Positions 32,116-42,248 of a stretch of 64,000 nucleotides of DNA are shown one piece after another. Location: assembly GCF_000787575.1 (NCBI RefSeq), contig NW_012236501.1, positions 63,900-127,899 on the forward strand, read 5' to 3'. Below the pieces are notes generated by a model. That model made no database searches, had not been told where the DNA came from, and worked only from the letters and a program-made list of their open reading frames with translations. The first letter of the stretch is position 1; each line of letters starts with the position of its first letter. The DNA is from Acytostelium subglobosum LB1 (Eukaryota > Evosea > Eumycetozoa > Acytosteliales > Acytosteliaceae). The position numbers and the translations under genes are program-made.

Positions 32116-35100
32116 ATCCACTGTGAATGAGGTGTCAACCACGTCGACAAGCCATGGCGCTGGAACGACCAGCACGACAACGACCAGGACAACCAGGAGG
32201 CCAACAGCCAGGCGCCCAACCACAACCAGGAGCATGGCCAGTACGGCATNGACCAGTAGCAGGCGAGACGACAATTCTGATGTTGATGATGATGACCAAG
32301 ATGATCCACCGTCTCCACATACACAGGATCGTCTTGCAGCAATGATTTGGCACATTGCCAAGGTGATTGGTGTATGTCTGTCTGGTGATATCAATGAGAC
32401 CAGGGATACGCTGCTACGAAAGATAAAGGATATGGTCAATGATGAGAGAGGCATTGAAGGTGTTGAGCCTCTGACAGATGACGTAGCAATCGCTGTGTTT
32501 GAATGCATCCAAGAGCCAAACGAGAAGCATAGCCCAGTTGTTCAACTGGCCAAAGTTCTCCACAATGCGTTCGATGGCATTCAGTTGGAGGGCTCAATGT
32601 CACGGCATGTCGCCAGACAAGTTGCCCAGTTAATCCATGATGAGCTCCAATCGATTGACCAAAGCATCTGGCTTGCCCACTGGCAGAAGTTGTGCTCCCA
32701 CATTGGCTGTAGTTCTCGCGTACGCAAGAAGGACTTCAGTCGCCATGTGTGCGTTCCTCATCACACCGACGAGGATGATACGTTGCCCGACAAGTGTCCT
32801 GGGTGTCAGTACTCATTGAAGAAGGAGTACGATACCGAAGTGAGGGCCAACAGAGATGCTGGAACGTTTAGACTTGACCAGGTCAATATCGTTGCCCTGG
32901 CGTTGATGCGTTACGTCCTAGGCATCACCGACAACAAATGGGAGTATGTCCTAAAGTCTGCAAACTTGAACCTGAAGGACTTCTCTCTCCAAAAGATGAA
33001 GAGCATATCTAAGGAGCTTGAGGCAAAGATAGATGTGACAATGCTAAAGACCGACTCCATCAATGTTGCTGGTGCTGTTCCTACACATTTTGCCTACTAC
33101 GATATCTATCAGCTATTTGAGGATGCAATCAAGGCAGAGGNGCCAGAAGATGAAGATGGTAAGTATCATTACTATAGACATGACAGCACAAGTGACTGAC
33201 CAATACCACCGATCGACATACGTATTCAATAGTGATCACCAANATTGATGTTGATGGTGCCATTATGTTCAAGGAGGACACTCTTGAGCGCAGCAAGAAG
33301 CAAGAGAGTGGCACAATGCAGTTGGTGTACGACTCTAAGAAGACCTCTACCTTGAAGTCTCCATACAATGTGTATCAATTCCTTGTCGCCANTGGGGAAG
33401 AGACATACTCAAACTTGTCAAGTTGGTTCAGCCAGAGCAAGTTCCACGATCATTTGTCTGCGCTAAACAATCTAAAGACCTATGTAAGTGACATCGAGAA
33501 ATAGTATATATATATATATATGTTTATCTACCTGTATGTTTATATGTTATATANNNNNNNNNNNNNNNNNNNNNNNNNNNNNTGTGTTGATCATCACTCA
33601 CTCACTCATTCACACTCACTCACTTTTTCACTCTTTTGATGATTATGTAACTAACTTAATAATTTATTTATTTAATATTTAGAATTACAAAGACAAGATA
33701 TACAAACCAATAGTTATATTAGTTGTTGACATGGTTTGTCTTTGTATCTTGGCCGGACTCTATGCTGTTTATAAGTCGGTGAGCAACTTTAGATGTGTTT
33801 GGTGCATGATCAAGAAGGGTGACATGGCTCGCATCCTTGTGCCAGCGGTCGACCCAGAGGGCGCACGACCAAGAGTAATCCCTCAACGGAAGCCAACAGG
33901 ACCGGCGAGGACCAACGGTGGATACAACAACGATCCATTGATCACATGTATCCCAACGAGTCATATGGTACCAGATCTTCTCCATGTCCTGGTTGCTGTC
34001 GTCAGAACCTTTGTCAAACATCATTTCAAATGGCTTGAGACATGGCTGAACATTGAGGTGGATGGTAACAGAGTTGGTAAGCGAGTGAAGGATATGCTGT
34101 TGGCAGTCATGGCTCGGCTTGGTCCCAAGATACCTCCAAACAGTATGAAGCCAAGTGAGTCCAAACCTACATCGCTCGTTGCCCGTTGGGAATCAACCAG
34201 AGTGAAGTTCCAGGCTGCCATTGACATCATCCTTCGTCGAAACGATATGTTCAATATTGAAGACCTGTTGATTGGAGAGACTGAGGTGCTGAGGATCAAG
34301 TACCATGAATACAAAGTGCGTGCCCTTGACACCTGGCACATGCTACATCATTTCTTCTCGACCATGATCGATCCTGGAACAGCACCAGCTATACGAACTC
34401 AAAACAGACCTGCTGCGCAAGCAACTCCCACTCCTGCTGATCCAACTCCTGCTGCTCCAACTCCTGCTGATCCGACTCCAACTCCTGCTGCTCAATCCCT
34501 TCCATTATTCGATAGGGGTGTATGGTATTCCCATGCTTACATATTTGCCAAGTTGTCCATCGAGATCTATGGTCCAAGCATCATCACGTCCTACGTTCAT
34601 TGCCTCTGCCATCACGTGCCTGAAGCCATATATTTGTTCGGATCGCTTGACCGCCTCATCAACATGGCACCAGAAGGAAGGCACTACGCCAATAAGTTGG
34701 TATTGGAACGCAATGCCAACGGTACCATTTATGGCGTAGCGGAGTTGTGTCAAGTGCAGCTGAAGCGCGGTAACGTCATCACGATGGTGTCTTATCAAAC
34801 AGACCAATACCAGAACCTTCTCAATGGCACCAACTCTCGCAACGTCACCTACAAAGCGAGAATGAACGTGAGAAATCCAAGTGTGTTCGACAAGTACAGA
34901 GCAACACATGGCATGACCACAAGCTCGTCGGACAATTCCCACCATCCATGTCCAAGCGACAATGAGGAGGAGTACGACGAGGAGTACAATGATGATATGT
35001 ATGAACATGGACAGGCTGCCCACCAGAGTGATGACGAGGATGGAGGCGACGAGACGGATGATGAGCCACACTACGAGTCGTACGGTGGTGGTGGTGGTAT

Positions 35101-35797
35101 GGACAACAGTGATGGCGAGCAAACACCGACCGGTACCATTGAACATGCGCATGTTCCAATGATGGAGGATGTGCCACAGTTGCAGGACACATTGATGAAC
35201 ACACACTATTACAATGATGGCGACAAAGTCTATGCGATGTCGATTGAGGTAGACGTTGGAACCTGGTGGCCTGGCACAGTCAAGTCATCTGATTACGATG
35301 AGCACAATGAAGTGATGTCGTATGTTGTCAAATTCGATCAAGGAACAGATAGTCAGTTGACTGTACAAGAGAACGTGTGCATTGCCACTGCCTACACTCA
35401 ACAAGATGACAGCAGGATCGAAGGAGCCGACGTTCTTGTCTTCATCTATGACAATGGAAAGACTGGGCGATTCTACAGAGGAACAGTGGAGAAGTTTAAG
35501 CTACAGCGACGCAAGAGGACCTTTGAAGTGTTAATGTTACCTATCGGTAAAGATGGAGTACTTGACAGATTGATGGATGAGTACAACAACATCCAAGATA
35601 GGTTATGTGGTCTGTCACGTTCTGGCATCACATTATCCAACGAAGCTGAGGCCAAGTATAACAATGACCTCACAGAGTTGGAAAGACAAATCACAAAGTG
35701 CCGCAATAGACAAACACCAAGATATAGAGTTGGCAGAGAGGACACAAGATGGATACATTGGTGCGACAACATGACAAACATATTTATAATTCAATAA
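32030..35797 (+). CDS. Spliced DDE-like transposase of the 4.76 kb element
   Basis: The exons are 32030-33158, 33233-33483 and 33683-35797, with phase-consistent GT-AG introns (GTAAGT donors). The second intron contains an assembly gap. The protein has a Thr/Ser-rich start, a Cys/His cluster (C-S-H-I-G-C, C-P-G-C; about residues 220-260), then a core with three acidic landmarks: V-V-D-M before C-V-W-C, V-P-D-L-L-H, and A-P-E-G-R-H after Y-V-H-C-L-C-H-H-V-P. This D...C-x-W-C...P-D-x-L-H...G-x-E order resembles a little-described family of long proteins I recall from animal and protist genomes; that link is from memory. The C-terminal part has an acidic Asp/Glu stretch and a Tudor/SH3-like domain (D-K-V-Y-A-M, W-W-P-G-T-V). 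Confidence 0.6.
33554..33582. other. Assembly gap (29 N)
   Basis: A run of unknown bases falls inside intron 2 of the transposase gene, in an AT-dinucleotide tract. It does not affect the predicted coding exons. Confidence 0.95.
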
Positions 35798-36237
35798 ATG
35801 TGATGTTGATCGATTAACAATGATAATCATTGTATGATATTGATTGATTAGTATGACATAGAGTTCGAGCAATTAAGGGTGAACAATTAGAACACAAGGT
35901 GAAATAGTAATGAGAAGGCTTGTATTATGATTATTTGAGTTGGAACGAGTCGAGTTATAATGATCATTCCTTATGAGAGACAGTTGCACTGTCGATAGCT
36001 AAAAATGCTGTTACTGATGCTGTTTCGTCTTTCTTGTGTGCTGATAATCTGTATAGTCTACTTGGTATCATATTATATTTAAATATACATATTATATCTA
36101 TCAGTAAATGAATAATAATGTTTGAACAAACATGTTGAACCTTGTCAAACACTCATTCATTCACTCAATCACTCTCCCACTCACACCCTCACACACACCC
36201 ACACACACACCGAATCAAAACTTAATGACAAACTTAA
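35798..36237. other. Right non-coding end of the 4.76 kb transposon
   Basis: This AT-rich stretch of 440 bp ends in a CA-rich simple repeat (about 36155-36212). The sequence ATTAAGTTTTG on the minus strand echoes the left subterminal motif. No open frame with support. Confidence 0.5.
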
Positions 36238-36254
36238 GCGGATAATTTGTAGTG
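36238..36254 (-). repeat. Right terminal inverted repeat of the 4.76 kb transposon
   Basis: GCGGATAATTTGTAGTG is the exact reverse complement of the left terminus (31492-31508). The next base begins host codon ACC. Confidence 0.85.
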
Positions 36255-36761
36255 ACCAACATGTCATGCATGGCAGAGGATAGCAATAGATTGGTGTTTA
36301 GTCTAATAATCAAGACGGGCAGTGTCCTCATGCTCGAGACCTTTATCAATATGACTGGCAATCGACTGCTGCCCATTGTCACAGTAAGGGAGCTGGTGGA
36401 GGCCATGGGCAAAGGGAGCGAGCAGTTTGTACGCCTGATCCTCCAACATGCATCCTCTGTAGAGACCTCCCCCAGCACATCAATGATGAATATGCCCAAC
36501 GGTGTGGATGTCAGCATGCTCCGCCTCATCCACGAGGAGTTCAAAATTGGCCACAGGCACAACTTTGTGTGGAAGGTAGCCTTGAGTAGTTGTATCCGCT
36601 GCAACATGATGGAGAGTGTGCAATACATCCTGGAGGATCGCAACCCACCGTTGATCTATCTAAATGGTTGGGACCGAGCAGAATATATTCAGCTCCTCTG
36701 TGACATCTGCACTTTTGGTCACATCGAGCACTTCCAGGCAATGATTTCACAACGCCCCGAG
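36255..36761 (+). pseudogene. Ankyrin-like gene C, exon 1, second piece (between the two elements)
   Basis: This fragment of 169 codons starts T-N-M-S and aligns residue by residue with gene D from its T-N-M-S onward: I-I-K-T-G-S-V-L-M-L-E-T-F-I, M-T-G-N-R-L-L-P, E-A-M-G-K-G-S-E-Q-F-V-R-L-I-L-Q, V-L-R/M-L-R-L-I-H-E-E-F. It ends at R-P-E, where CCC GAG (36756-36761) is the left copy of the Polinton target duplication. Reading past it enters the element's terminal repeat and soon stops. No stop lies inside the fragment itself. Confidence 0.75.
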
Positions 36762-37174
36762 GTGTGTGATTGCTGCCTCGCGGCAAACTTCCATATCGAT
36801 TCCGAGCCTGCGGCTCTTCATCTCCATTCCGACTCTTTAGTTTTATACATTTATTTTACTATTAATTAATAATAGTTAATTAGTTAATTAAGTTAAGAGA
36901 TTTTTAAGACTTTAAAAAAATAATATTCCAAAAGAAATACAAACAAAAATCTCTTAACTTAATTAACTCTCTAACTCTCAAGATTTTCCAAGCGCAAATC
37001 CCTATCATCATTCCAGGCGCAAGTGTTCACAATCGTAGAAACAAATACTGGCAGTAGAGCGATAGTTTCATCGTCAGAGTTGTGGTGAGTTCATCGTCAA
37101 TCAGATGGTTGGAAATAAACGAAAGTAATATAAGAATTATTTTGTTTGGTATAGTTAGAAAGAATGCCAAGAAC
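36762..37174 (+). repeat. Left terminal inverted repeat of the Polinton-like element
   Basis: These 413 bp match the reverse complement of 56840-57250 with about a dozen differences. The repeat begins GTGTGTGATTGCTGCC, contains a perfect palindrome (arms 36883-36905 and 36945-36967, 23 bp each, 39-nt loop), and ends just past the start codon of the helicase gene. It therefore carries that gene's promoter and leader. Confidence 0.9.
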
Positions 37175-39056
37175 TCAAGAATTGACAGTTGAGGAGATTG
37201 AGAAGAATATCAAAGAACAAAAGGCTTTGCTCAAAAAGGCAAAGGATGAACGATCCAAAATATTATTTGGTACCAATCTAGAGCGCTTTGATTTAGATAC
37301 ATTAGGTGCCTTGGTATTCGATTGCAAAAAAGAGACTGATTGGGAGAAGGTCACCAATTACATACGACAATATTTTGTTAAAATAAATGATTCCATCGGA
37401 GTAATCATGTATGATCCAAAACCCTCAAAAGGAAGAGGTAATTTTATAACCCTCAGTTGGGAGGATTGTACAAAAAACTTTTTTCTCAAGGACCATTCAA
37501 TTACTATTGGAAAGGTAGTTTATTCAACCAAAGATTGGTTTGTAAATAGGGATACCGAGAGATACCACCAGGTATTGGATCCGTCTATTCCTTCAATGAC
37601 ATATATTGAGGACAAGAGTAAATATGTAAATTTATTCACAGGGTTTAGATTCAAAGACAGATCCCAATTTGATGAAAGAATGAAGGATAAAACATTCAAA
37701 CAAAAGGTGACACAAGGAAAAGAGTTTATCTGGAAGCACGGCAAAGAGGTTTTGTGTTCAAACCAAGAGGATCAATTCAGATTCTTTAAAATGTTGATTG
37801 CTGCATTTGTCATTGGTAAAAAAACCCAGGTTATTTTATTCTTAAAGTCCATCCAAGGTGCTGGTAAGAGTCTATGGCTAAAGATTATTAAATTGGCAAT
37901 GGGAATTAGATTAATTTTGGAAACAAGCAACCCTGGTATTCTCATGCCCAACGAGTTCAATGACGAATTGATTGGGAAGATACTTGGAATATTCGAAGAA
38001 ATGCCGACCAGTTCAAAGTCTGATTGGGAGAAGCTATCAAACAGTATGAAACATTTTGTAACAGGAGATTCAATTAGGATCAATGTAAAAGGGAAAACAC
38101 ATTTCTTTATTGATAATTTTTTAAATATTATTATTTGTAGTAACAGGGATGCTATCAAATGTGAAGCAGCAGACAGGAGAATTTTTATTACTGATGTTTC
38201 TAACCATAGAGTTAAAGATTACCCTTATTTCGATCAATTGGGAAAAATATCTGAAGACCTGGACACTATCGAAGCTTTCTATTGGGAGTGAATGGACATT
38301 TATGATCCTGAGTTTGATTTTAGGATTATCCCAGTAAGCAATTATAAAAATGATTTGATTGTGGATAATCTATCGGCAGTTTACAAGTTTGTTAAGGAGG
38401 CATATTTATTAAAAAATAAGGACTTAAAATTACCTCTTAAACAATTTTATGAAGAGTATGTTGATTACTGTAACCGACATAAACTAAATGTTCAATCAAA
38501 AATCAAAGCCAATGAAAAGTTAAATGAGATTGGAATTTCCATCAAATCTGGTACTGCTAATAAACAAATGTTCGATTATAAATTGAGTGCCATTAAAGTA
38601 ATTTTTGAGAAGAATAATTTCATGTCCAAATATGATGAGCCAGATGAAAAAGAGGACGAGAAAATTATTTTATTAGAAGGGGAAACTGATGATGAGTTCC
38701 AAAAGAAGCTGATGGCCCAAAATAAAAAGATGGCCGAGAAACTAGAAGAACAAGAACTGTTGATTAAACAGAATAAAATATTGTTAGAGAGACTGGATGT
38801 GAAAGATAAAATTATCAATGGCCTTAAGACGGTCATGAAATTTAAATCTGGAATCCCCTTGTGCTACAGCGGAGAGGAGGAATCTAAACCTATAAAAAGC
38901 AAATCAATTAGAAATCGATCCATTCCAATGTTTGGTGATTCAGATGATGAAAGTGATAACGAGCCATCTGAATGTATTGAGACCAGCTCAGATGTCAGCT
39001 CAGATGATGAAGAGATTATGGATTTTTGCCAGTCCATTGCACATAAATATAAATAA
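37164..39056 (+). CDS. SF3 (D5-like) helicase region of the Polinton-like element
   Basis: Part of the element. The coding region starts M-P-R-T-Q inside the left terminal repeat. The helicase core has Walker A G-A-G-K-S, Walker B L-G-I-F-E-E-M-P, the SF3 motif C I-I-I-C-S-N-R, and the Arg finger region D-R-R-I-F. An N-terminal part of about 200 residues precedes it and resembles the primase-side region of D5-like proteins. The far part is Lys/Glu-rich with a predicted coiled coil and an acidic end (S-S-D-D-E-E). Family role: ATP-driven unwinding during element DNA replication. Such helicases are standard in virophages and Polinton-like viruses and less so in classical Polintons. Confidence 0.8.
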
Positions 39057-39062
39057 CAACAA

Positions 39063-39377
39063 TTAATTAATTGTAATTATTTATGTACCTTCTTTGGAGC
39101 TGGTTTCCTTTTCTCATTAGCCAAAACATTCCATCTCTTTGCCTTTGGATCATCCTTTGGTGGTACATCATCTTTTTTTTTCTAGATACAAGGGTCATAG
39201 AACCCAGGCCATATTGTCGAGTGTTTTATTTTTGAGAGTGTTAAGGATTGGAAGTTGTTTTTGTGCTATCGAATTATTTAGTGCTTTCGATTGNATTGNG
39301 TGTTTTTGTTGNTNAGGATCATTTGGACTCCAACTTGAGGTCTAGTTCGGGTCAGGGAAGCTTGACTTTTCAAAGTA
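39063..39377. other. Element segment left of mariner copy A
   Basis: This stretch of about 315 bp contains ambiguous bases and a T-run. On the minus strand its left part encodes a Lys/Asp/Pro-rich tail. On the plus strand its right part has a D-H-L-D-S-N-L-R-S motif that looks like the Walker B region of a packaging ATPase of A32/FtsK type. These are fossil parts; family calls are tentative. Confidence 0.35.
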
Positions 39378-40974
39378 CAGTACGTTTCATAAGTTATGGC
39401 CACCCCCTGAGCAAACAGATAGGTGATTGATATCTCTTCAATATTAAGAGATACCAAATGATATCTTATCTCTCTAAATAATAGACTCAATTATCTACTA
39501 ATCTTGATTGAATTACTTATTGCTAGTTATATTTATTTACAAATAATTGAATGAGAGTGTTGAAATGATAAGTAGTGAACATGGCCATTATTTATGCAAC
39601 GAAAATTGATCGAAGGTATCGGAACGATGAACTAGAATAATGACAAAGGAGGTTGTCAATATTTGGTCCACCATCCATTCGCTGTTATAATGTCCTCCAT
39701 TCGTTGTGGCAAGGAGGCGTATAGGTTCTCAACAATGCTGTCATCCATTAGCTCCCATTGTTCATTGGCAAGGTCGGAAAGGACCACTCCAGGGTTCTTT
39801 GCCAGCTCTCTCTTGACTCTCTTCTTCAAGATCGCCCAAAGATTCTCTATAATGTTGATGTCTGGTGAATATGGGGGAATGAATAGGGTGGGTATCCTCT
39901 TCCTTCTCCAGTGGCTGGTGACATTTGTTGCTCTATGAATTGGACAGTTGTCCATCGCCAGTGTAAAGTCTGGGAGTTGGCCATGATAATATCGGATGGA
40001 TCGAGAGTATGCATCATCAAGAATCTCCGTGTATTGAGTGTTTTCTAAATTGCCTTCAATCTCAGAGAGATATCCGACACCAGCACTCGTGACACATCCC
40101 CAGAAATTGACCTTGGTTCCGGGAAGTCTCCTGATGCCATGAACTCGACTGAATGTGTTGTTATCTTGTCTAGCCCACTCGTGTTGACGGTAGTTCTTGA
40201 TGTTGGACTCAATTGTGGTCTCATCACAGAATACTATCTGTTCCCATTGTTCCGCTGTCCAGTCTCGATGAGCCATAGCGAACTGGAGCCTTTGATCTGC
40301 GTTTACTTGCTTTAGATCGTTCTTCCTGCTTAAACTGCGATAGGTGAGACCTTCCTTTGCAGCGATACGAGATATTTGAGCCGTTGATATCTCTGTATCG
40401 TATCTCAGTTCAAGTTTGGCTTTCAACTCGTCCAAAGTGATGACCTCCTTCCTGACCAAAGCTTTGATGATCCTCCTTCTAAGTCTTCTTGAAAACTTTG
40501 AAGGGCGTCCCGATTTGAGACGGTCCTTGAAGTCTCCTCGCTCGCTGTGTCGTTGAATAGTCCTGCTCACAGTTGATCGGGAAATATTGTACATCTTTGA
40601 TATTAATTTCTTTGAATATCCTCTCCTTCTGGCTCTCACGATTTTAGCTCTCTCTTCTTCTGTTAATGACATGATTAATTGTAATGTACATAAATAATAT
40701 TCTATCTCTTCCAACAAAGTGTTTGATGTTTGAACTCATTCATTCTTTACTATTGCATAAATAATGGACATGTTCATTACTTTAACAAAAATATCGTTTG
40801 AATGATAAAGATATATTAATTCCATTTTTGGAAAAATATTCATAAATGGAAATTTTTGAGCAAAAGTGGACTACTATATTTGGAAGTGAATAAGAATCTT
40901 GAACCATATTTGTAGGAGATATCAAACTCGTACCTGTTTGAACAGGGGGTGGCCATAACTTATGAAACATACTG
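39378..40974 (-). mobile_element. Tc1/mariner element, copy A
   Basis: The 1597-bp element is flanked by TA (39376-39377 and 40975-40976). Its ends are inverted repeats of about 32 bp starting CAGTAYGTTTCATAAGTTAT. It holds one intact transposase gene on the minus strand. Length, ends and protein match copy B (43243-44839) in opposite orientation, so both inserted recently or one was converted by the other. It sits inside the Polinton-like element. Confidence 0.93.
39656..40672 (-). CDS. Tc1-type DD34E transposase (copy A)
   Basis: This intact 338-aa transposase counts from M-S-L-T-E-E at 40672. An upstream in-frame start would add 15 residues. Residues about 1-110 form the paired-like double helix-turn-helix (S-K-K-L-I-S-K-M-Y-N-I-S-R-S-T-V-S-R) with a G-R-P-S-K link. 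The catalytic core has F-C-D-E-T, M-D-N-C-P-I-H, and I-E-N-L-W with 34 residues between the second D and the E, which is the Tc1-type DD34E spacing. It cuts at the terminal repeats and inserts at TA. The protein is identical to copy B. Confidence 0.93.
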   Translation of the reverse strand: MSLTEEERAKIVRARRRGYSKKLISKMYNISRSTVSRTIQRHSERGDFKDRLKSGRPSKFSRRLRRRIIKALVRKEVITLDELKAKLELRYDTEISTAQISRIAAKEGLTYRSLSRKNDLKQVNADQRLQFAMAHRDWTAEQWEQIVFCDETTIESNIKNYRQHEWARQDNNTFSRVHGIRRLPGTKVNFWGCVTSAGVGYLSEIEGNLENTQYTEILDDAYSRSIRYYHGQLPDFTLAMDNCPIHRATNVTSHWRRKRIPTLFIPPYSPDINIIENLWAILKKRVKRELAKNPGVVLSDLANEQWELMDDSIVENLYASLPQRMEDIITANGWWTKY

Positions 40975-40992
40975 TACCAAATAATATATAGA

Positions 40993-41367
40993 ATGTACGC
41001 AGTACCAGTTTCTCATCGAAGAGCAGCGCTGATTGATGCTTATCAAGGTGGACATCATCAAAGATACACAAGTTTGGGAGGTCAACCATCACCATTTGGC
41101 CATCATCCTGGAATGCATGGAGATGGATTCTTTGATTGGATTAAGAAGGCCCATAATGCTATTAAAGAACACAAATTTATTAGTAGAGCAGCAAAAGCAT
41201 TAGATGTTGCAGGGGTTCCTTTTGCAGGTACCGTTGGCACTGCTGCTGAAGCAATGGGTTATGGAAAACCTAGACGTAGAAGACAAACAGGAGGTACCTC
41301 ATATGGAATTGATGGAGGACGTAAAAGAAAGGCCAAAACAGGAGGAAAGAGGAAGAGTAAGAAATAG
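40993..41367 (+). CDS. Small basic Gly-rich virion-like protein
   Basis: Part of the Polinton-like element, 124 aa. The front is Gly/His/Gln-rich. The middle has an amphipathic helix segment (G-F-F-D-W-I-K-K-A-H-N-A-I-K-E-H-K), and the tail is strongly basic (K-R-K-A-K-T-G-G-K-R-K). This layout resembles small core or membrane-active virion proteins (adenovirus pVI/mu-like) found in Polintons and Polinton-like viruses. The likeness is by layout only. It lies between the two mariner copies. Confidence 0.55.
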   Translation: MYAVPVSHRRAALIDAYQGGHHQRYTSLGGQPSPFGHHPGMHGDGFFDWIKKAHNAIKEHKFISRAAKALDVAGVPFAGTVGTAAEAMGYGKPRRRRQTGGTSYGIDGGRKRKAKTGGKRKSKK

Positions 41368-41386
41368 ATAAATTAGCCCAATGGGC

Positions 41387-42244
41387 TTAATTATCTAACA
41401 AATAAGAAACTGTTGTTGGGAGGACTACAATCACTTGATCATTTGTTTTAATCGATGAACCATCCTGTGCCGTGATAAAAAAGGATCCATAAAGTGTGAA
41501 CATCCTTGCAGGAATTGGAACATTTATTTGATAGAATCCTGGCATTGTAGCATTTCCCCAGAGTTTAAAAGGGACAAAAGAAGCAGATCTAATAAAATCA
41601 TTTGATGTTGTAGTTGGAAATGTTACTTCAGAGAATGTAAAAGTTACAAGGTTACCAATTCTTTGGACAATAGCACTACCTTCTGCAAGTACGTCTCCAT
41701 ATCCCCATTGGAAATAAAATTTATCAAACTCATAATTAATTAAAGGTAATGATCCCAAACCAAGAACAATTCCATCTTTAAAAGTTTTGGTTCCATTTAT
41801 TATTTGATCAGTCTCTGAAATAATAATATTTGCATGTGGAGAATGAGTAGGAAGATTTATTATTGATTGATTGTCTGTCTGGACATTGAGAGTGATTTGG
41901 TCCTCAACTCCAAACAATACTCCTCATAGTTGACTACGAGAGGATCGTCATAAGGTTGACGTATCTTGACGCGGTACTAAAATTAGAGCTATGAAGATAC
42001 CCTTGGAANGGAAAGTAGTTGGTGATAATAAGGCATTATGTTCCCGATNTGGCAATNGAAGTCGAATATTTGGTGTAACAGATAAATGACCTAAATAATC
42101 AAGATTTTGACGATGAGGAGTATTGACTCCAAATGTTATTTGATTGGTGTTTGATTCGATATTGAGCTGATCAGTTATGATGAGGCTATCAACGGTTGTA
42201 ATATCAGGGGACTCAAAATCATTAAACAAATCGATGTATTCCAT
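41387..42244 (-). CDS. Fibre/spike-like region of the Polinton-like element
   Basis: Part of the element, minus strand. The upstream portion (from 42244) has S-L-I-I-T-D-Q-L-N-I-E-S-N-T repeats. The downstream portion has Q-I-I-N-G-T-K-T-F-K-D-G-I, a phrase typical of trimeric viral fibre shafts, then a beta-rich head-like part (W-G-Y-G-D-V-L-A-E-G, F-T-F-S-E-V-T-F). This suggests a receptor-binding fibre or spike. Ambiguous bases lie in the region. It is divergent from the integrase with only 4 bp between starts. Confidence 0.5.
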
Positions 42245-42248
42245 ATAT

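Larger units (their letters stand above)
31492..36254 (+). mobile_element. 4.76 kb DNA transposon of unassigned family inserted in gene C
   Basis: The element lies between host codons ATC AAC AAC (ending 31491) and ACC AAC ATG (from 36255). Set side by side, these codons match the uninterrupted paralogue D, so the edges are precise and no target duplication is visible. Both ends carry the 17-bp inverted repeat CACTACAAATTATCCGC. Inside are palindromic hairpins near the left end, a zinc-finger-like frame (31756-32115), and a spliced DDE-like transposase gene (32030-35797). An AT/CA-rich tail follows. An assembly gap and several ambiguous bases lie inside. I cannot assign a superfamily. The lack of a duplication is unusual for cut-and-paste DDE elements (the Spy group is one known exception). 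Confidence 0.75.

Noticed and set aside
36762-36869. C-terminal continuation of the second gene C piece
   Set aside because: It is a translation of the terminal repeat and does not align with the paralogues.
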